A DNA stretch of 64,000 nt from positions 1 through 64,000 of the forward strand of contig NZ_FPEH01000024.1 of NCBI RefSeq assembly GCF_900117425.1, written 5' to 3'. Positions 1 to 8,744 of this stretch are shown here, in pieces (within the stretch, counting starts at the first letter, position 1; the number at the start of each line of letters is the position of its first letter). The position numbers were made by a program, and so were the translations under genes. Source of the stretch: Novosphingobium sp. NDB2Meth1 (GTDB lineage: Bacteria; Pseudomonadota; Alphaproteobacteria; Sphingomonadales; Sphingomonadaceae). The notes beneath the pieces are model-generated. The model saw only the letters and a program-made list of their open reading frames with translations, had not been told where the DNA came from and ran no database searches.

Positions 1-135
1 AGGCCGCCGCGCTGCAACACGAGATCGACGTTACCCGGCGATGCGCCGGCCGCCGCCGTGACGATAGTGCCCGGGCGCAGGTTCTGCAGGGTCAGCGAAC
101 CACCGGTGAAGGTCAGCGTATTGCCGCGTTGCCCG
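1..135 (-). pseudogene. Out-of-frame continuation of the surface protein
   Basis: Just past the TGA at 113-115 a different minus-strand frame reads RGNTLTFTGGSLTLQNL and stays open to the window edge. Its composition matches the upstream 440 residues. A single missing base near 125-135 would join the two. This is either a sequencing or assembly error, or a real disabling mutation; the window cannot tell which. The rest of the gene lies outside the window. Confidence 0.5.
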
Positions 136-1435
136 CGAATCCGTAGATGCGGCCACCTACCGAACCCAGCGTGCCATCATAGATGTCGTCACCCGTGCTG
201 AGGAGCACATCGTTGATGACCCGGCCGCGATTGGTAAAAGTTACTCCACCGAAAGGGTTCACCTGCTCGACGGTAAGGCGATAATCAGGAAATCCGGAGA
301 TCAGCCCGAAGTAGCCAAACACGGTAGTCGACTCAAAAACCACAGCAGCTTTGGTTAGCGGTCTTATGGATCCCAGAGGAGAAGCCGAAGCAGCAATCGT
401 CAACATTCCGCCGTCGGTGTCGAGCGTACCTTCGAGGTAGCCATTAAGTCCGGTAATGCGTGCATTTGTTGTGGCACTTGTCCAACTACCGGCATTGAAG
501 GACTCAAATCCGACAATGCCGGACGCGTCGAAGGTCGCGCCGTCAGTGATTGAAAAATCGAACCGGTCAAATCCGGCGCCGCCATTGACTCCGTTGGCAA
601 TGCTTACCGTGCCGCCCGCCGATTGGATGATGCGGAAAGTGTCATCGCCGTCACCAAGCAGGACTGCGCCGGATGACACCGGAGAACCACCCGAATACGC
701 GAAGATCTCCACGCTGTCTGCGCCCGGAGTTGCAATGATGTCGGCAAACCGGCTGGAGCCGCCGATCCGGAAATTGTTGCTTCCGGCGAACACGATATCG
801 ACGCCGGGATTGTCGGCATTCAAGAGCCCGACGGAAGTGTAGGTCACGCCTTCCGGACGACCCAGAACGGTGATCGATTTGAAACCAGACAGCGCTTCAA
901 GGTTCTCTGCATATGGGCCAAGCACCAGATGCTCGAAACTCCGGATGACTGCGCCCGTAAGCTGACCAATTGAGCCGCTGAGCACCAGCGTATCTTCGCC
1001 TGTGCCGCCATCAGCTTCCTGCCCGTAGAATGTCTGAAAGTTCGATCCTATGATCTCAAGCCTGTCATCACCTTCGGCAAACTCCAGTCGCAATACGGAC
1101 TGGCTGGTACGCTGGATATAGCTATCATTTCCGCCACCCAACTGCACGACACCACTGATCACGCCATAATTGTCGACAATATCGCCAAACCGCGACCCGG
1201 TTATGGCCGGAGTCAGGTAGCCGCTGCTGTTGATCAGGCTGCCGCTTTCATTGATGACGCGTATCCCTTCACCAGTGATAGTGAGGGCCGCAGTGGTGGC
1301 GGAAGTGGACGTGAGCCGACCGCGGTCTGTGTTTGTGAACAGGATCGCATTGCCCACAATGTCGACCGCCGGTGCTCCGCTCAGGCTGGAGCTATTGCGG
1401 ACTTCCTCGCCCACTACAGAAAATGTTACGGTCAA
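113..1435 (-). CDS. Repetitive surface or autotransporter-like protein, 3' end frameshifted
   Basis: Encodes about 440 residues rich in Gly, Asp, Ser and Thr. Short acidic turns such as GGGNDSY, GTGEDT, GDGDDTF and STGDDIY recur, as in beta-helical or RTX-like adhesins. No catalytic motif is visible. The frame opens after a TGA with TTG at 1435 as the only early start, and there is no signal peptide, so the true start or export route is unclear. It ends at a TGA at 113-115, but good coding sequence resumes at once in another frame. It follows the polysaccharide export gene on the same strand, separated by about 570 bases. A surface role is inference from composition. Confidence 0.6.
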   Translation of the reverse strand: MTVTFSVVGEEVRNSSSLSGAPAVDIVGNAILFTNTDRGRLTSTSATTAALTITGEGIRVINESGSLINSSGYLTPAITGSRFGDIVDNYGVISGVVQLGGGNDSYIQRTSQSVLRLEFAEGDDRLEIIGSNFQTFYGQEADGGTGEDTLVLSGSIGQLTGAVIRSFEHLVLGPYAENLEALSGFKSITVLGRPEGVTYTSVGLLNADNPGVDIVFAGSNNFRIGGSSRFADIIATPGADSVEIFAYSGGSPVSSGAVLLGDGDDTFRIIQSAGGTVSIANGVNGGAGFDRFDFSITDGATFDASGIVGFESFNAGSWTSATTNARITGLNGYLEGTLDTDGGMLTIAASASPLGSIRPLTKAAVVFESTTVFGYFGLISGFPDYRLTVEQVNPFGGVTFTNRGRVINDVLLSTGDDIYDGTLGSVGGRIYGFAGNAAIR

Positions 1436-2007
1436 CTTGGCGGTCCTGATAAATGGTGGAAATCAGTTGCGAAACAGCGGTCACGCGTACAGAAATGTTC
1501 TGTAACTTTTCTAGTTCACTCCTGATCTTCATAAACATCGGCCAAGATACCGTAAAGGCGCACCTTGATTGATAACAATTGATACGAATATGGAGATACC
1601 TTGAACTATACGGGTACGCCTGTGAGCGTGGGCCACTATCTACCACCTCCACGACCTGCTGATCATTGTCACGCTCCACCCCACCCGGATCCGCTGCCCG
1701 GACCTCTCAGTCCGCCGCTCATGCCCAGAATAAATAACAGACGCGTCTGTTATTTTATTAACTGCTGTCCTACATGCACACTCCTGCGGCATAGTCCCGA
1801 AATGCGCTGCGAATCCCTGCAAATCCGCCGCTTTTCGCCGTCCTCTGGCGGGACAAACCGCCCTGCGTCGGGGCTCACAGTTTTCGCTCTGGACTGTGTC
1901 AACCGCGTCAACCTGCGCCGCTTTCAGCCTCTGTTCGCTCCTGCCAAGGCCTGGCAGATCGGAGGGTGGAGAACGCGGGCCCGGCGACCATCTCACCAGA
2001 TGTGGCG
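1436..2007. other. Intergenic region with no gene seen
   Basis: About 570 bases between the export lipoprotein gene and the surface protein gene, both on the minus strand. Open frames here have no recognisable protein features. Part of it (about 1500-1600 and 1730-1770) is AT-rich compared with its neighbours, as expected of a promoter region for the surface protein. It contains the long palindrome listed separately. Confidence 0.5.
1732..1755. promoter_or_regulatory. 24-base perfect palindrome, candidate operator
   Basis: A perfect palindrome with no spacer. The left half is AAATAACAGACG and the right half its exact reverse complement, centred between 1743 and 1744. It lies in the intergenic region about 300 bases upstream of the surface-protein start. 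An unspaced GC core with AT-rich flanks suits a dimeric regulator such as a TetR-type protein better than a terminator, which needs a loop. No regulator gene is adjacent. Confidence 0.5.
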
Positions 2008-3228
2008 TCAGCGCACTGCATTGGTGATCCCGACGATCGAGAAGGTGGCGGATGAGACGATGCCGATGAACTTCTGCAGATCCGCCACCGGCGCGTTGGA
2101 GACGTAGATCACGTCCTTGTCGTGGATCGCGAAGTTCTGCGAGATGAGCAGGCTGGACGGGGCGCTCAGGTCGAGGCGGTAGACCGTCGGCACCGTGCCG
2201 TCCGGACGCGCGGGCCGATTTGCTGCTTCAGGGCCCAGCACTGCGGGATTCTCGTAGCGGAAGATGAACACGCCGCGCACATTGGCTCTCTCGTCGCGCA
2301 ACCCGCCGATCCGGCCGAGTGCCTGCGACAGCGACATGCCCGTAGCCTCGAACGGCACTTCGGCATTGAGGTTGCTGGCACCGAGCGCGATGAAGCTGAA
2401 TGGCTGGAACAGCACCGCCACCACATCGTCGGGGCGCAGGCGGATGTTCTGGCGCGGATCGCGGATCACGGTGTCGAGCGGCATCGTCAGGGTCGACGCT
2501 GCGCGGGTGATCTGGATGGTCGACTTGCCCACCGGCTGGCGGCTGCCACCTGCTGCCGCCAGCGCGTCGAGCAGGCGCTCGCCGTGCGCGGTCAGCGGCA
2601 GCCGCCGCGTTGCAGCAACTTCGCCAAGCACGGTAACAGTGCGCGCCTCGTTCTGCGACAGGCGGACAATCGCCTGCGGTTCATGCGCCTTGCCGCGCAG
2701 CCGCGCGACGATGTCCTGTTCGACCTGACGGGTCGTCCGTCCCGCGACCGGGATGCTGCCGATGAAGGGTATGGTGATGCGGCCGTCCGATCCGACCATC
2801 TGCTGGGGCAGGTTGATCGTCTGGGTCGTCCCGATCCCGGTCAGCGTCGAAACCGAGCCGAACAGGACTGCCGGAGGGGCCTCCCACATCGCGATGTCGA
2901 TCGCATCGCCTGCACCGATGATTGTCGGATCGACCGGGGAATCCCCGAAAACGTCGGCAAAGCTCCTGCTGGTCTGCGATGCTTCCTGCCGTGCGACCGC
3001 TGCGCCATCAAGTTCGACGAGCGCGATGGAACCGGTTGCCGCAGCGGCGGGTCCGGCGGCGCGGCGGATGCTTCCGGAAGTTGGTCCAGAGCCGCCGACC
3101 GCAGAGCACCCGCCAAGCAGCAACAGGAGCGCCGCGGTGCCCGCCGCGAGCGCAGCACGGCGCCGACGGTTTCCGGCCAGGCCGGGTGTGGATTTCGGGG
3201 CGGACTTGGGCATGGGAACGGGTTCCAT
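2008..3228 (-). CDS. Polysaccharide export outer-membrane lipoprotein (Wza/KpsD type)
   Basis: A 406-residue protein with a basic N-terminus, a hydrophobic stretch and lipobox LLLGGC (about residues 36-41), so a lipid-anchored outer-membrane protein. A Poly_export domain follows, recognisable from GAGDAIDIAMWE, DGRITIPFIGSIPVAGRT and the tail into VTVLGEV, then SLBB-like segments. This family forms the outer-membrane channel for capsule or exopolysaccharide export. It is the last gene of the long operon with KpsM/T/E-like genes and glycosyltransferases. Starts at Met1 or Met6 are both possible. Family assignment is firm; the polymer is unknown. Confidence 0.88.
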   Translation of the reverse strand: MEPVPMPKSAPKSTPGLAGNRRRRAALAAGTAALLLLLGGCSAVGGSGPTSGSIRRAAGPAAAATGSIALVELDGAAVARQEASQTSRSFADVFGDSPVDPTIIGAGDAIDIAMWEAPPAVLFGSVSTLTGIGTTQTINLPQQMVGSDGRITIPFIGSIPVAGRTTRQVEQDIVARLRGKAHEPQAIVRLSQNEARTVTVLGEVAATRRLPLTAHGERLLDALAAAGGSRQPVGKSTIQITRAASTLTMPLDTVIRDPRQNIRLRPDDVVAVLFQPFSFIALGASNLNAEVPFEATGMSLSQALGRIGGLRDERANVRGVFIFRYENPAVLGPEAANRPARPDGTVPTVYRLDLSAPSSLLISQNFAIHDKDVIYVSNAPVADLQKFIGIVSSATFSIVGITNAVR

Positions 3229-3249
3229 CTAAAAGGCAATCTGAAACGG

Positions 3250-4536
3250 CTAGGCCATCTTCGCGTAAAAGCCGGCCAGCCGCTCTGCATAGGCGGCACG
3301 GTCGAAACGGGCAGCCTGAACAAGGCCGTTGCGAGCAAGCTCGCCGCGTGCGCCTTCGTCACCGTCCAGCGCGATGATCGCCTGGGCAATGGCGCGGACG
3401 TCATAGGGATCAACCAGCAGGCCCGCATCGCCGACAACTTCGGGCAGCGAGGAAACATTGCTGGTGATGACGGGCGTTCCCAGCGCCATCGATTCCAGCG
3501 CAGGCAGGCCGAATCCTTCGTAAAGCGAGGGAAACACGGTGGCCTTGGCCCCCGCGATCAGCATGGCGAGCATGTCGCGCGGGAGGTAGCCGAGCCATAC
3601 GATGCGCTTGCGCCCGTCGAGACCGGCCAGCGATTTGAGCAATTTCACGTCCTGCTCGCTGCCCCAGCCGGGCCCGCCGACGATGACCAGCGGCGAACTT
3701 ACCGAGCTCGCCAGATAGGCTTCCACCAGTCGCGCCACGTTCTTCTTGGGCTCGATTGCGCCGAAGAACAGGAAGTATTCGCGCAGCCCCACGCCCAGCA
3801 GACCCTCGACATAGCGGGTGATGAAGGCTTCATCGACCGCCCCCAGCGCAGCGCCGATGTCGCTCGCCTGATAGAGATTGGTGATGCGGTCCTCGCCGAC
3901 GCCGAGGATCTCGACGATATCGCGGCGCGAGGCTTCGGAGACGGTGAGAATGTGATCGGCCTGATCGGCGATCTTGCGGCAGAGCCGATAATAGGCGCGC
4001 TTGCGGTCCGCGGTCGTGTAGGGCAGCCGCAGCGGTACGAGATCGTGGAGCGTGTAGACATTGCGCGCACCGGGCATCCGGATGGGCAGCGGGTAAGTCC
4101 AGTGCGCGATGTCCACGCCTTCGATCGCCACGCTGGTGAAGGCATTCGTGGCGCGGAAAACTTGGTCGGAACCGTTGTAGAGGTTCTGTGCGTTCCAATA
4201 TTGTGCCGCTTCGACTTGCAGCCGCTGGGGCAGGAGCACCTGACCCGAGACGGGCACGGAGCGCGCCTTGAGCGGACGGACCGTGCCTTGCGCGGCCTGC
4301 AAAAAGGCGGCGGCGGAAGAGAGCTGCGATGCCCGCTTGCCCTTGATCTCCGGATCGCCCTCCGCGAGCGCGATTTCATTGAGCAGGGACACGCGCGAGT
4401 GTGCCCGGCGCGAGCCGAACAGGACTTGGATGTCATGCCCCAGCTCCCCGGCCGCCCGCGCCAGACTGCGCCCGTAGGTCGCAACCCCGGTGCCATGCGG
4501 CAGGGCGATGTTGAAGGCGTCGATGGCGATCCGCAT
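3250..4536 (-). CDS. Glycosyltransferase family 4 (GT-B fold)
   Basis: A 428-residue retaining glycosyltransferase. The N-terminus [23 protein letters not shown] is the usual start of GT4 enzymes, with the donor-domain signature [25 protein letters not shown] and [13 protein letters not shown] near the C-terminus. The start was put at the ATG at 4536, because 22 further residues upstream look untranslated and run into the FkbM gene. It sits 17 bases downstream of the FkbM methyltransferase and 21 upstream of the export lipoprotein, so it very likely adds a sugar to the exported polysaccharide. Donor and acceptor cannot be read from sequence. Confidence 0.9.
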   Translation of the reverse strand: MRIAIDAFNIALPHGTGVATYGRSLARAAGELGHDIQVLFGSRRAHSRVSLLNEIALAEGDPEIKGKRASQLSSAAAFLQAAQGTVRPLKARSVPVSGQVLLPQRLQVEAAQYWNAQNLYNGSDQVFRATNAFTSVAIEGVDIAHWTYPLPIRMPGARNVYTLHDLVPLRLPYTTADRKRAYYRLCRKIADQADHILTVSEASRRDIVEILGVGEDRITNLYQASDIGAALGAVDEAFITRYVEGLLGVGLREYFLFFGAIEPKKNVARLVEAYLASSVSSPLVIVGGPGWGSEQDVKLLKSLAGLDGRKRIVWLGYLPRDMLAMLIAGAKATVFPSLYEGFGLPALESMALGTPVITSNVSSLPEVVGDAGLLVDPYDVRAIAQAIIALDGDEGARGELARNGLVQAARFDRAAYAERLAGFYAKMA

Positions 4537-4553
4537 GGATGGTGACCCGCTCG

Positions 4554-5429
4554 TCAGGGCCGCACGAACAGCACGTCGAGGTAGTCCTGCTCCAGCAGCC
4601 ACTCCATCGTCTGCGGATGCGCCAGCGGTGCGCTGCCGAGTTCGATGCGATGCGGCGTGAACCCTTCAAGTTCAGCCAGCACGTCGGCAGGATCGATGCC
4701 TGCCTGAAGCATCTGCTTGCGAGACCATTCCATCACGAGGTGAATGCCCGGGCTGCGGGCAATGACCTCCCGTGCGCCTTTCAGGACCGACAACTCGTGA
4801 CCTTCGACATCGACTTTCATCACGTCGACGACGAGGTCGCCGGGCAAGGCATCATCCAGCCGAAGCGCCGGCACCGTTACCGCCACGCTTTCGGTGTTCT
4901 CAGGGGGCGAGAGGCTGGCATTCGCGCCATGGCCCTTGGGCACGTAGAGTTGCAGTTCGCCCGGCGTGTCGGCAACTGCCGCCTGATGGAACGTGACCGG
5001 CGCGATCGACCAGTTGATCTCGATGTTGCGCCGGAGCAATTCAGCCAGCTTGGGGTTCGGCTCGAACGCGAATACCCGTCCGGACCCTTGGTTCGAGATG
5101 AGATTGGCGCCGAGCACCGTGAAGTAGCCAAAGTTCGCGCCGACATCGACGAACACCGTATCGTGCCGGCACAAGTGATGGAAAACCTCCGAAACATCGG
5201 CTTCCCATTGCCGGTAGATCACCATCTGGGGCGTGATGATCAGATCGTCCGGGTCGACAAAGTACTTCAAGCTGTGAATCGTCTGGGTGAGCACCGATCC
5301 ATCTGGAAATGTGGAGGAGTAGGGGCCGACCAACTGCCGCACTTCACTGACTTTCGCCATGACGGCATCAAGCTTCTGCTCGAGCAACGCCAGACGTGCC
5401 GTGATGTCCAAAGTCTCTTGTTCCATCAT
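4554..5429 (-). CDS. FkbM-family SAM-dependent methyltransferase
   Basis: A 291-residue protein with the FkbM methyltransferase fold. SAM-binding motif I is VFVDVGANFGYFTVLGA, followed by the acidic loop VFAFEPNP and the later VVDVMKVDVEGHE typical of the family. The N-terminal 35 residues look like a short coiled coil (repeating Leu/Val in ARLALLEQKLDAVMAKVSEV). Its start overlaps the end of the preceding small gene by four bases. Within this operon the likely substrate is a hydroxyl of a capsular sugar or lipid precursor, which is inference from context. Confidence 0.88.
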   Translation of the reverse strand: MMEQETLDITARLALLEQKLDAVMAKVSEVRQLVGPYSSTFPDGSVLTQTIHSLKYFVDPDDLIITPQMVIYRQWEADVSEVFHHLCRHDTVFVDVGANFGYFTVLGANLISNQGSGRVFAFEPNPKLAELLRRNIEINWSIAPVTFHQAAVADTPGELQLYVPKGHGANASLSPPENTESVAVTVPALRLDDALPGDLVVDVMKVDVEGHELSVLKGAREVIARSPGIHLVMEWSRKQMLQAGIDPADVLAELEGFTPHRIELGSAPLAHPQTMEWLLEQDYLDVLFVRP

Positions 5430-5845
5430 AGGGCTTTCTCTTTGTCGTCTTCCGAGCTGGCCGAGGCAATGAAAACGTGGGGGTCCGTGCTGCTCGCGGA
5501 ACCGGCAAGGCGAGCCTTGCCGAGCAGTGCAACGGCGTGCGGTGCTGCACCTGTGCCTTGAATGCGCTCGACCGTTTCCGCCGAGAATTCAGCGTAAACC
5601 GCAGCGCGCCGCGCATGTGCCGGTGCTGGACGGGTGGACAGCCGTGGCCGCACGACCGAGCGGACCGCCTGACGGAAGGCACTGCGCGCAAGCGGCCATT
5701 CGGCAAAGCCGTTGGTTCGCAGCAACAGATAGGGCAGCACTTCTTCCTGCACTCCCAGAACGTCGACAAGGCGCCCTGCCGCCTCGTCGGACATCTCGGT
5801 CCCGGTAATGCAGCGGATAATCGCAAACCACTGCGCGTCGATCAT
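5426..5845 (-). CDS. Small protein of unknown function in polysaccharide operon
   Basis: A 139-residue protein that I do not recognise. The first 65 residues are predicted helical (MSDEAAGRLVDVLGVQEEVLPYLLLR); the rest is rich in Ala, Arg and Ser with no signal peptide or membrane segment. Both ends overlap neighbours by about four bases, so it is translationally coupled between the fused glycosyltransferase and the FkbM methyltransferase. That coupling and its coding quality argue it is real. It may be an accessory or docking protein for one of these enzymes. Confidence 0.7.
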   Translation of the reverse strand: MIDAQWFAIIRCITGTEMSDEAAGRLVDVLGVQEEVLPYLLLRTNGFAEWPLARSAFRQAVRSVVRPRLSTRPAPAHARRAAVYAEFSAETVERIQGTGAAPHAVALLGKARLAGSASSTDPHVFIASASSEDDKEKAL

Positions 5846-8091
5846 CGCGTGCTCCTTTGCAAAACGGCATTGCGATAGAAATCGGCTACGCCGCGGGCCA
5901 TGGCCTCGACGGTGTAACGGGAGAGGAAGCGGTCGTAGGCTCCTTGCGCCATTTGGTTCATGCCGGTTCGGTCCCGCGCCCAGCGGGCAATGATCTTCAC
6001 CGCTTCGTCGACGAAGGCTTCCTCCGTGGCGAACAGGCGTCCGGCCGATGCGTCGACAACTTCGGCAAGTCCGCCGCGCTCCAGGGCCAGCACCGGGGCT
6101 CCCGCCGACATGGCCTCGATCGCCACAAGCCCGAAGGATTCGAACCGGCTGGGCATGAGCACCACGTCGTGTTCGACAAAGAGCCGGTCGAGCGCTGCGC
6201 GATCAACGTCTCCATGGAAAACGGCATTGCCAAGACTGCGTGGATCGATGCCGATCTGCCGCTTGATGTCCTTGGCAAGCGCATCACTCAGATTGGTGCC
6301 CGCAAAGGAAAACCGCACGGCAGGATCGTCTGCAAGCCGCGCCGCGACACGTAGCGCCAGATCATAGCCCTTGCGCGGTTCGAAGCGCCCCGCAAACAGC
6401 ACTTTCAGGACGCTCGCCTGGTCCCGTCTGGCAGCCTTCCCCTCGAGCGAAAGACCGGCTCCGGCTAGCAGATCCGGCGTCCCATGGGGCACGACATGCG
6501 CGCGATCAGCCACTGCCACGCCGTGGATCTGCTCTATTTCTGCAACGACCGCCTCGCTGTTCGCCAGCACCGCCGGAGCACGGCCGAGCAAGGCGTTTTC
6601 AGCCGCGATCATGCGATCGACAAAGGCGCGGCCATAGATGATCCGCTCCGACCATTCGGGCTTGTACGGGCGTGCAAGGCCATAGGTCGTGTGCAGGCTG
6701 ACCACTGCTGCCACATCCTGGTCGTCAATCGACGGCAGCGCTTCCAGATCCCAGATCGGGAACGAGACGATATCGAGGCCAAACGTCTTGAGGAAGGCTA
6801 TCTCCTGCTGGACAGCAGCCATCCAGTCCGCCACGCCCGCCTCAGGCACCTCATATCGGGCCGAAATGGTGGTTGCCGCTGTCGCGGTGGCCGGCGTGCG
6901 CCCAATGCCATGGTGCCAGATGCCGTCGCGGTACTGGCGAAACGGCGCCTGTCCCGCACGGGAGATGACATGCACGTCGATGCCTTGATCCCGCAGACCC
7001 TGCGCCAGCAGGCTTGTCCAACGCGCGATCCCGGCATCGTTCTCCGGCGGAAATCCTTGCGATACCAACGCGACCCGCAAGCCTTCGCGGGGATGTGCCG
7101 GCAGCAGCGGTTCCGGCGTCGCGTCTATACGCATATCACCGTGCGTCTTGCCGGTGGCCAGCGCAGCATAACTCCGCCGCAATCCGTCTTCACTGCCCTG
7201 CTCCACATCGAGATCGAGCTGGACACGGTGCTGCTGCGAGATGTCGCCATGGTCCGCAAGCCAGGCGTTCGCCCTGAGCAATTCGCCGCGATAGGCGGCT
7301 AACTGCTCGGCAACTTTGTCGAAGCCTTCCCGCTGACCGTGACGGTTGATGTAGTACGTCTTGCTTACCACCGATGGATACAGCGTCTTGGGCTTGCGGG
7401 TGTGCGAGCGGATGTGACTCTCCGCGAACTGATGAAAAATCATCGCCGCCGGTTCGTAATGGATGTGCCAGCCCGCATCGACAAGGCGCATGCAAACGTC
7501 TGTCTCGTCCAGCAGATAGGCGAAAGTGTGATCGAAGCCGCCAATCTCGCGCAGCGCGGCAGTGCGGAAGCTTGAATTGGTGCCGAGCAAACTGGGATAG
7601 AGCGGCGTGCCGGGAAAGTTCAGCGCACGCTCGTCGAACAAGTCGTCAGGAAAGTATGCGTTGCCGAACCGGTCGCAGACGGTCTTGCGGACCTGCCAGC
7701 GCACGCCGGTGTTATCGACTGTATAGCCCCCGACACCGCCGGTCGAGGGATTGGCATAATGGCGCGAAAGATACCGCAGCCAAAGCGGATGCGGCACTGC
7801 GTCGTCATCCAGAAACGCGACGACATCACCGGCTGCGGCCTCGATCCCCACATTGCGCGAGACCGAAAGATTCGCGACATCGCAGCGCAAGTGCTTGATC
7901 CGGCCATGCCACCGGGCGAGCACGTCTTCCGAATTGTCGGTCGACGGACCATTGACGACGACAAGCTCGAACGAAGGATAGTCGAGCTGAAACACCCCCT
8001 GGATCGCGTCCCCCAGCAGGCTGCCACGATTGAGCGTGTTGATCACGATAGAGAACGACGGGCACTGCGCGTCGGGCAGAAAACGAGTCAC
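5842..8091 (-). CDS. Fused GT2-GT4 glycosyltransferase
   Basis: A 749-residue two-domain enzyme. Residues about 10-290 are a GT2 (GT-A) domain: FSIVINTLNRGSLLGDAIQ, then DVVAFLDDDAVPHPLWL with the metal-binding acidic triplet and LLDETDVCMRLVDAGW. Residues about 320-740 are a GT4 (GT-B) domain starting LRVALVSQGFPPENDAGIAR and carrying MPSRFESFGLVAIEAMSAGAPVLA. The GTG start at 8091 overlaps the TGA of the TPR gene (GTGA), preferred over an ATG at 8157 that would overlap it by 70 bases. The fusion probably adds two successive sugars; linkage unknown. Confidence 0.88.
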   Translation of the reverse strand: MTRFLPDAQCPSFSIVINTLNRGSLLGDAIQGVFQLDYPSFELVVVNGPSTDNSEDVLARWHGRIKHLRCDVANLSVSRNVGIEAAAGDVVAFLDDDAVPHPLWLRYLSRHYANPSTGGVGGYTVDNTGVRWQVRKTVCDRFGNAYFPDDLFDERALNFPGTPLYPSLLGTNSSFRTAALREIGGFDHTFAYLLDETDVCMRLVDAGWHIHYEPAAMIFHQFAESHIRSHTRKPKTLYPSVVSKTYYINRHGQREGFDKVAEQLAAYRGELLRANAWLADHGDISQQHRVQLDLDVEQGSEDGLRRSYAALATGKTHGDMRIDATPEPLLPAHPREGLRVALVSQGFPPENDAGIARWTSLLAQGLRDQGIDVHVISRAGQAPFRQYRDGIWHHGIGRTPATATAATTISARYEVPEAGVADWMAAVQQEIAFLKTFGLDIVSFPIWDLEALPSIDDQDVAAVVSLHTTYGLARPYKPEWSERIIYGRAFVDRMIAAENALLGRAPAVLANSEAVVAEIEQIHGVAVADRAHVVPHGTPDLLAGAGLSLEGKAARRDQASVLKVLFAGRFEPRKGYDLALRVAARLADDPAVRFSFAGTNLSDALAKDIKRQIGIDPRSLGNAVFHGDVDRAALDRLFVEHDVVLMPSRFESFGLVAIEAMSAGAPVLALERGGLAEVVDASAGRLFATEEAFVDEAVKIIARWARDRTGMNQMAQGAYDRFLSRYTVEAMARGVADFYRNAVLQRSTR

Positions 8092-8744
8092 AGCTCGTGC
8101 TCCCCGATCAGCTCGAGCCAGATCCGGTTTGCGCGCTCGAAACGTGTGTCGCGGCACATTGCGACGACGAGTTCGTCACAAGTCGCACAGTGGCGCAAAA
8201 GATCGAGCACGTGGTGATCGGCAATGCCGCCGACCTGCCACAGCAATCGCCCGAAGGCCCAGATGTCCGGTTCGCCCGGCACCTGAAGCGCACTGGGTCC
8301 CTCGACAAAGAAGCGGATCGGCGCCTGACTTTCGTTGCAGCCGTTGCGTGCCATCACGAAGAGGAGATGCTCAACTACATCGCCGGGCCGCGCGCCATAG
8401 GCGCAGGCGGTGCGATAGGCGATCTCCGCGCGGTCAAAGGCATCCTGCTCCTTGGCCATATGGCCGCGCTGCACCCAGTAGCTGCACTCCCAGGGGTATA
8501 GTCTGAGCGCTGCGGCATAAGCTGCCTCGGCCTCTGCCCAGCGTTGCTGATCGCGCAGGGCATCCGCATTGCCGATGTGCCCCAGAAATCTGCTGTCCCC
8601 CAGCGCCGCCGCCTGCGACGATGCCACAAGCGTGGCACGATTGGTCAGATCGACTGGTGCCGCGCGCCCGATTCCGGCAACCACGGCACCTGTGCTCTTG
8701 CGAAGAGATCTTGCAAGCTCGCCCCCAAGCTTCACCTTCATCAT
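8088..8744 (-). CDS. TPR-containing protein in polysaccharide operon
   Basis: A 218-residue protein. Residues about 55-125 resemble tetratricopeptide repeats: IGNADALRDQQRWAEAEAAYAAALRLYP, followed by a second repeat with AKEQDAFDRAEIAYRTACAYG. The C-terminal half is Cys- and His-containing with no known motif. The ATG at 8744 overlaps the stop of the methyltransferase; a longer in-frame extension upstream is only the shadow of that gene. TPR proteins usually bind other proteins, so it may scaffold the glycosyltransferases beside it. Confidence 0.75.
   Translation of the reverse strand: MMKVKLGGELARSLRKSTGAVVAGIGRAAPVDLTNRATLVASSQAAALGDSRFLGHIGNADALRDQQRWAEAEAAYAAALRLYPWECSYWVQRGHMAKEQDAFDRAEIAYRTACAYGARPGDVVEHLLFVMARNGCNESQAPIRFFVEGPSALQVPGEPDIWAFGRLLWQVGGIADHHVLDLLRHCATCDELVVAMCRDTRFERANRIWLELIGEHEL

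Noticed and set aside
1601..2107. Plus-strand open frame of 168 codons between the surface protein and the export gene
   Set aside because: It is rich in Pro, Arg and Cys without motif, crosses the palindrome and partly overlaps the export gene in antisense.
2122..4545. Plus-strand open frame of about 807 codons
   Set aside because: It lies opposite the export lipoprotein and GT4 genes, whose families are certain, and its sequence is Arg/His/Gln-rich like typical antisense frames in high-GC DNA.
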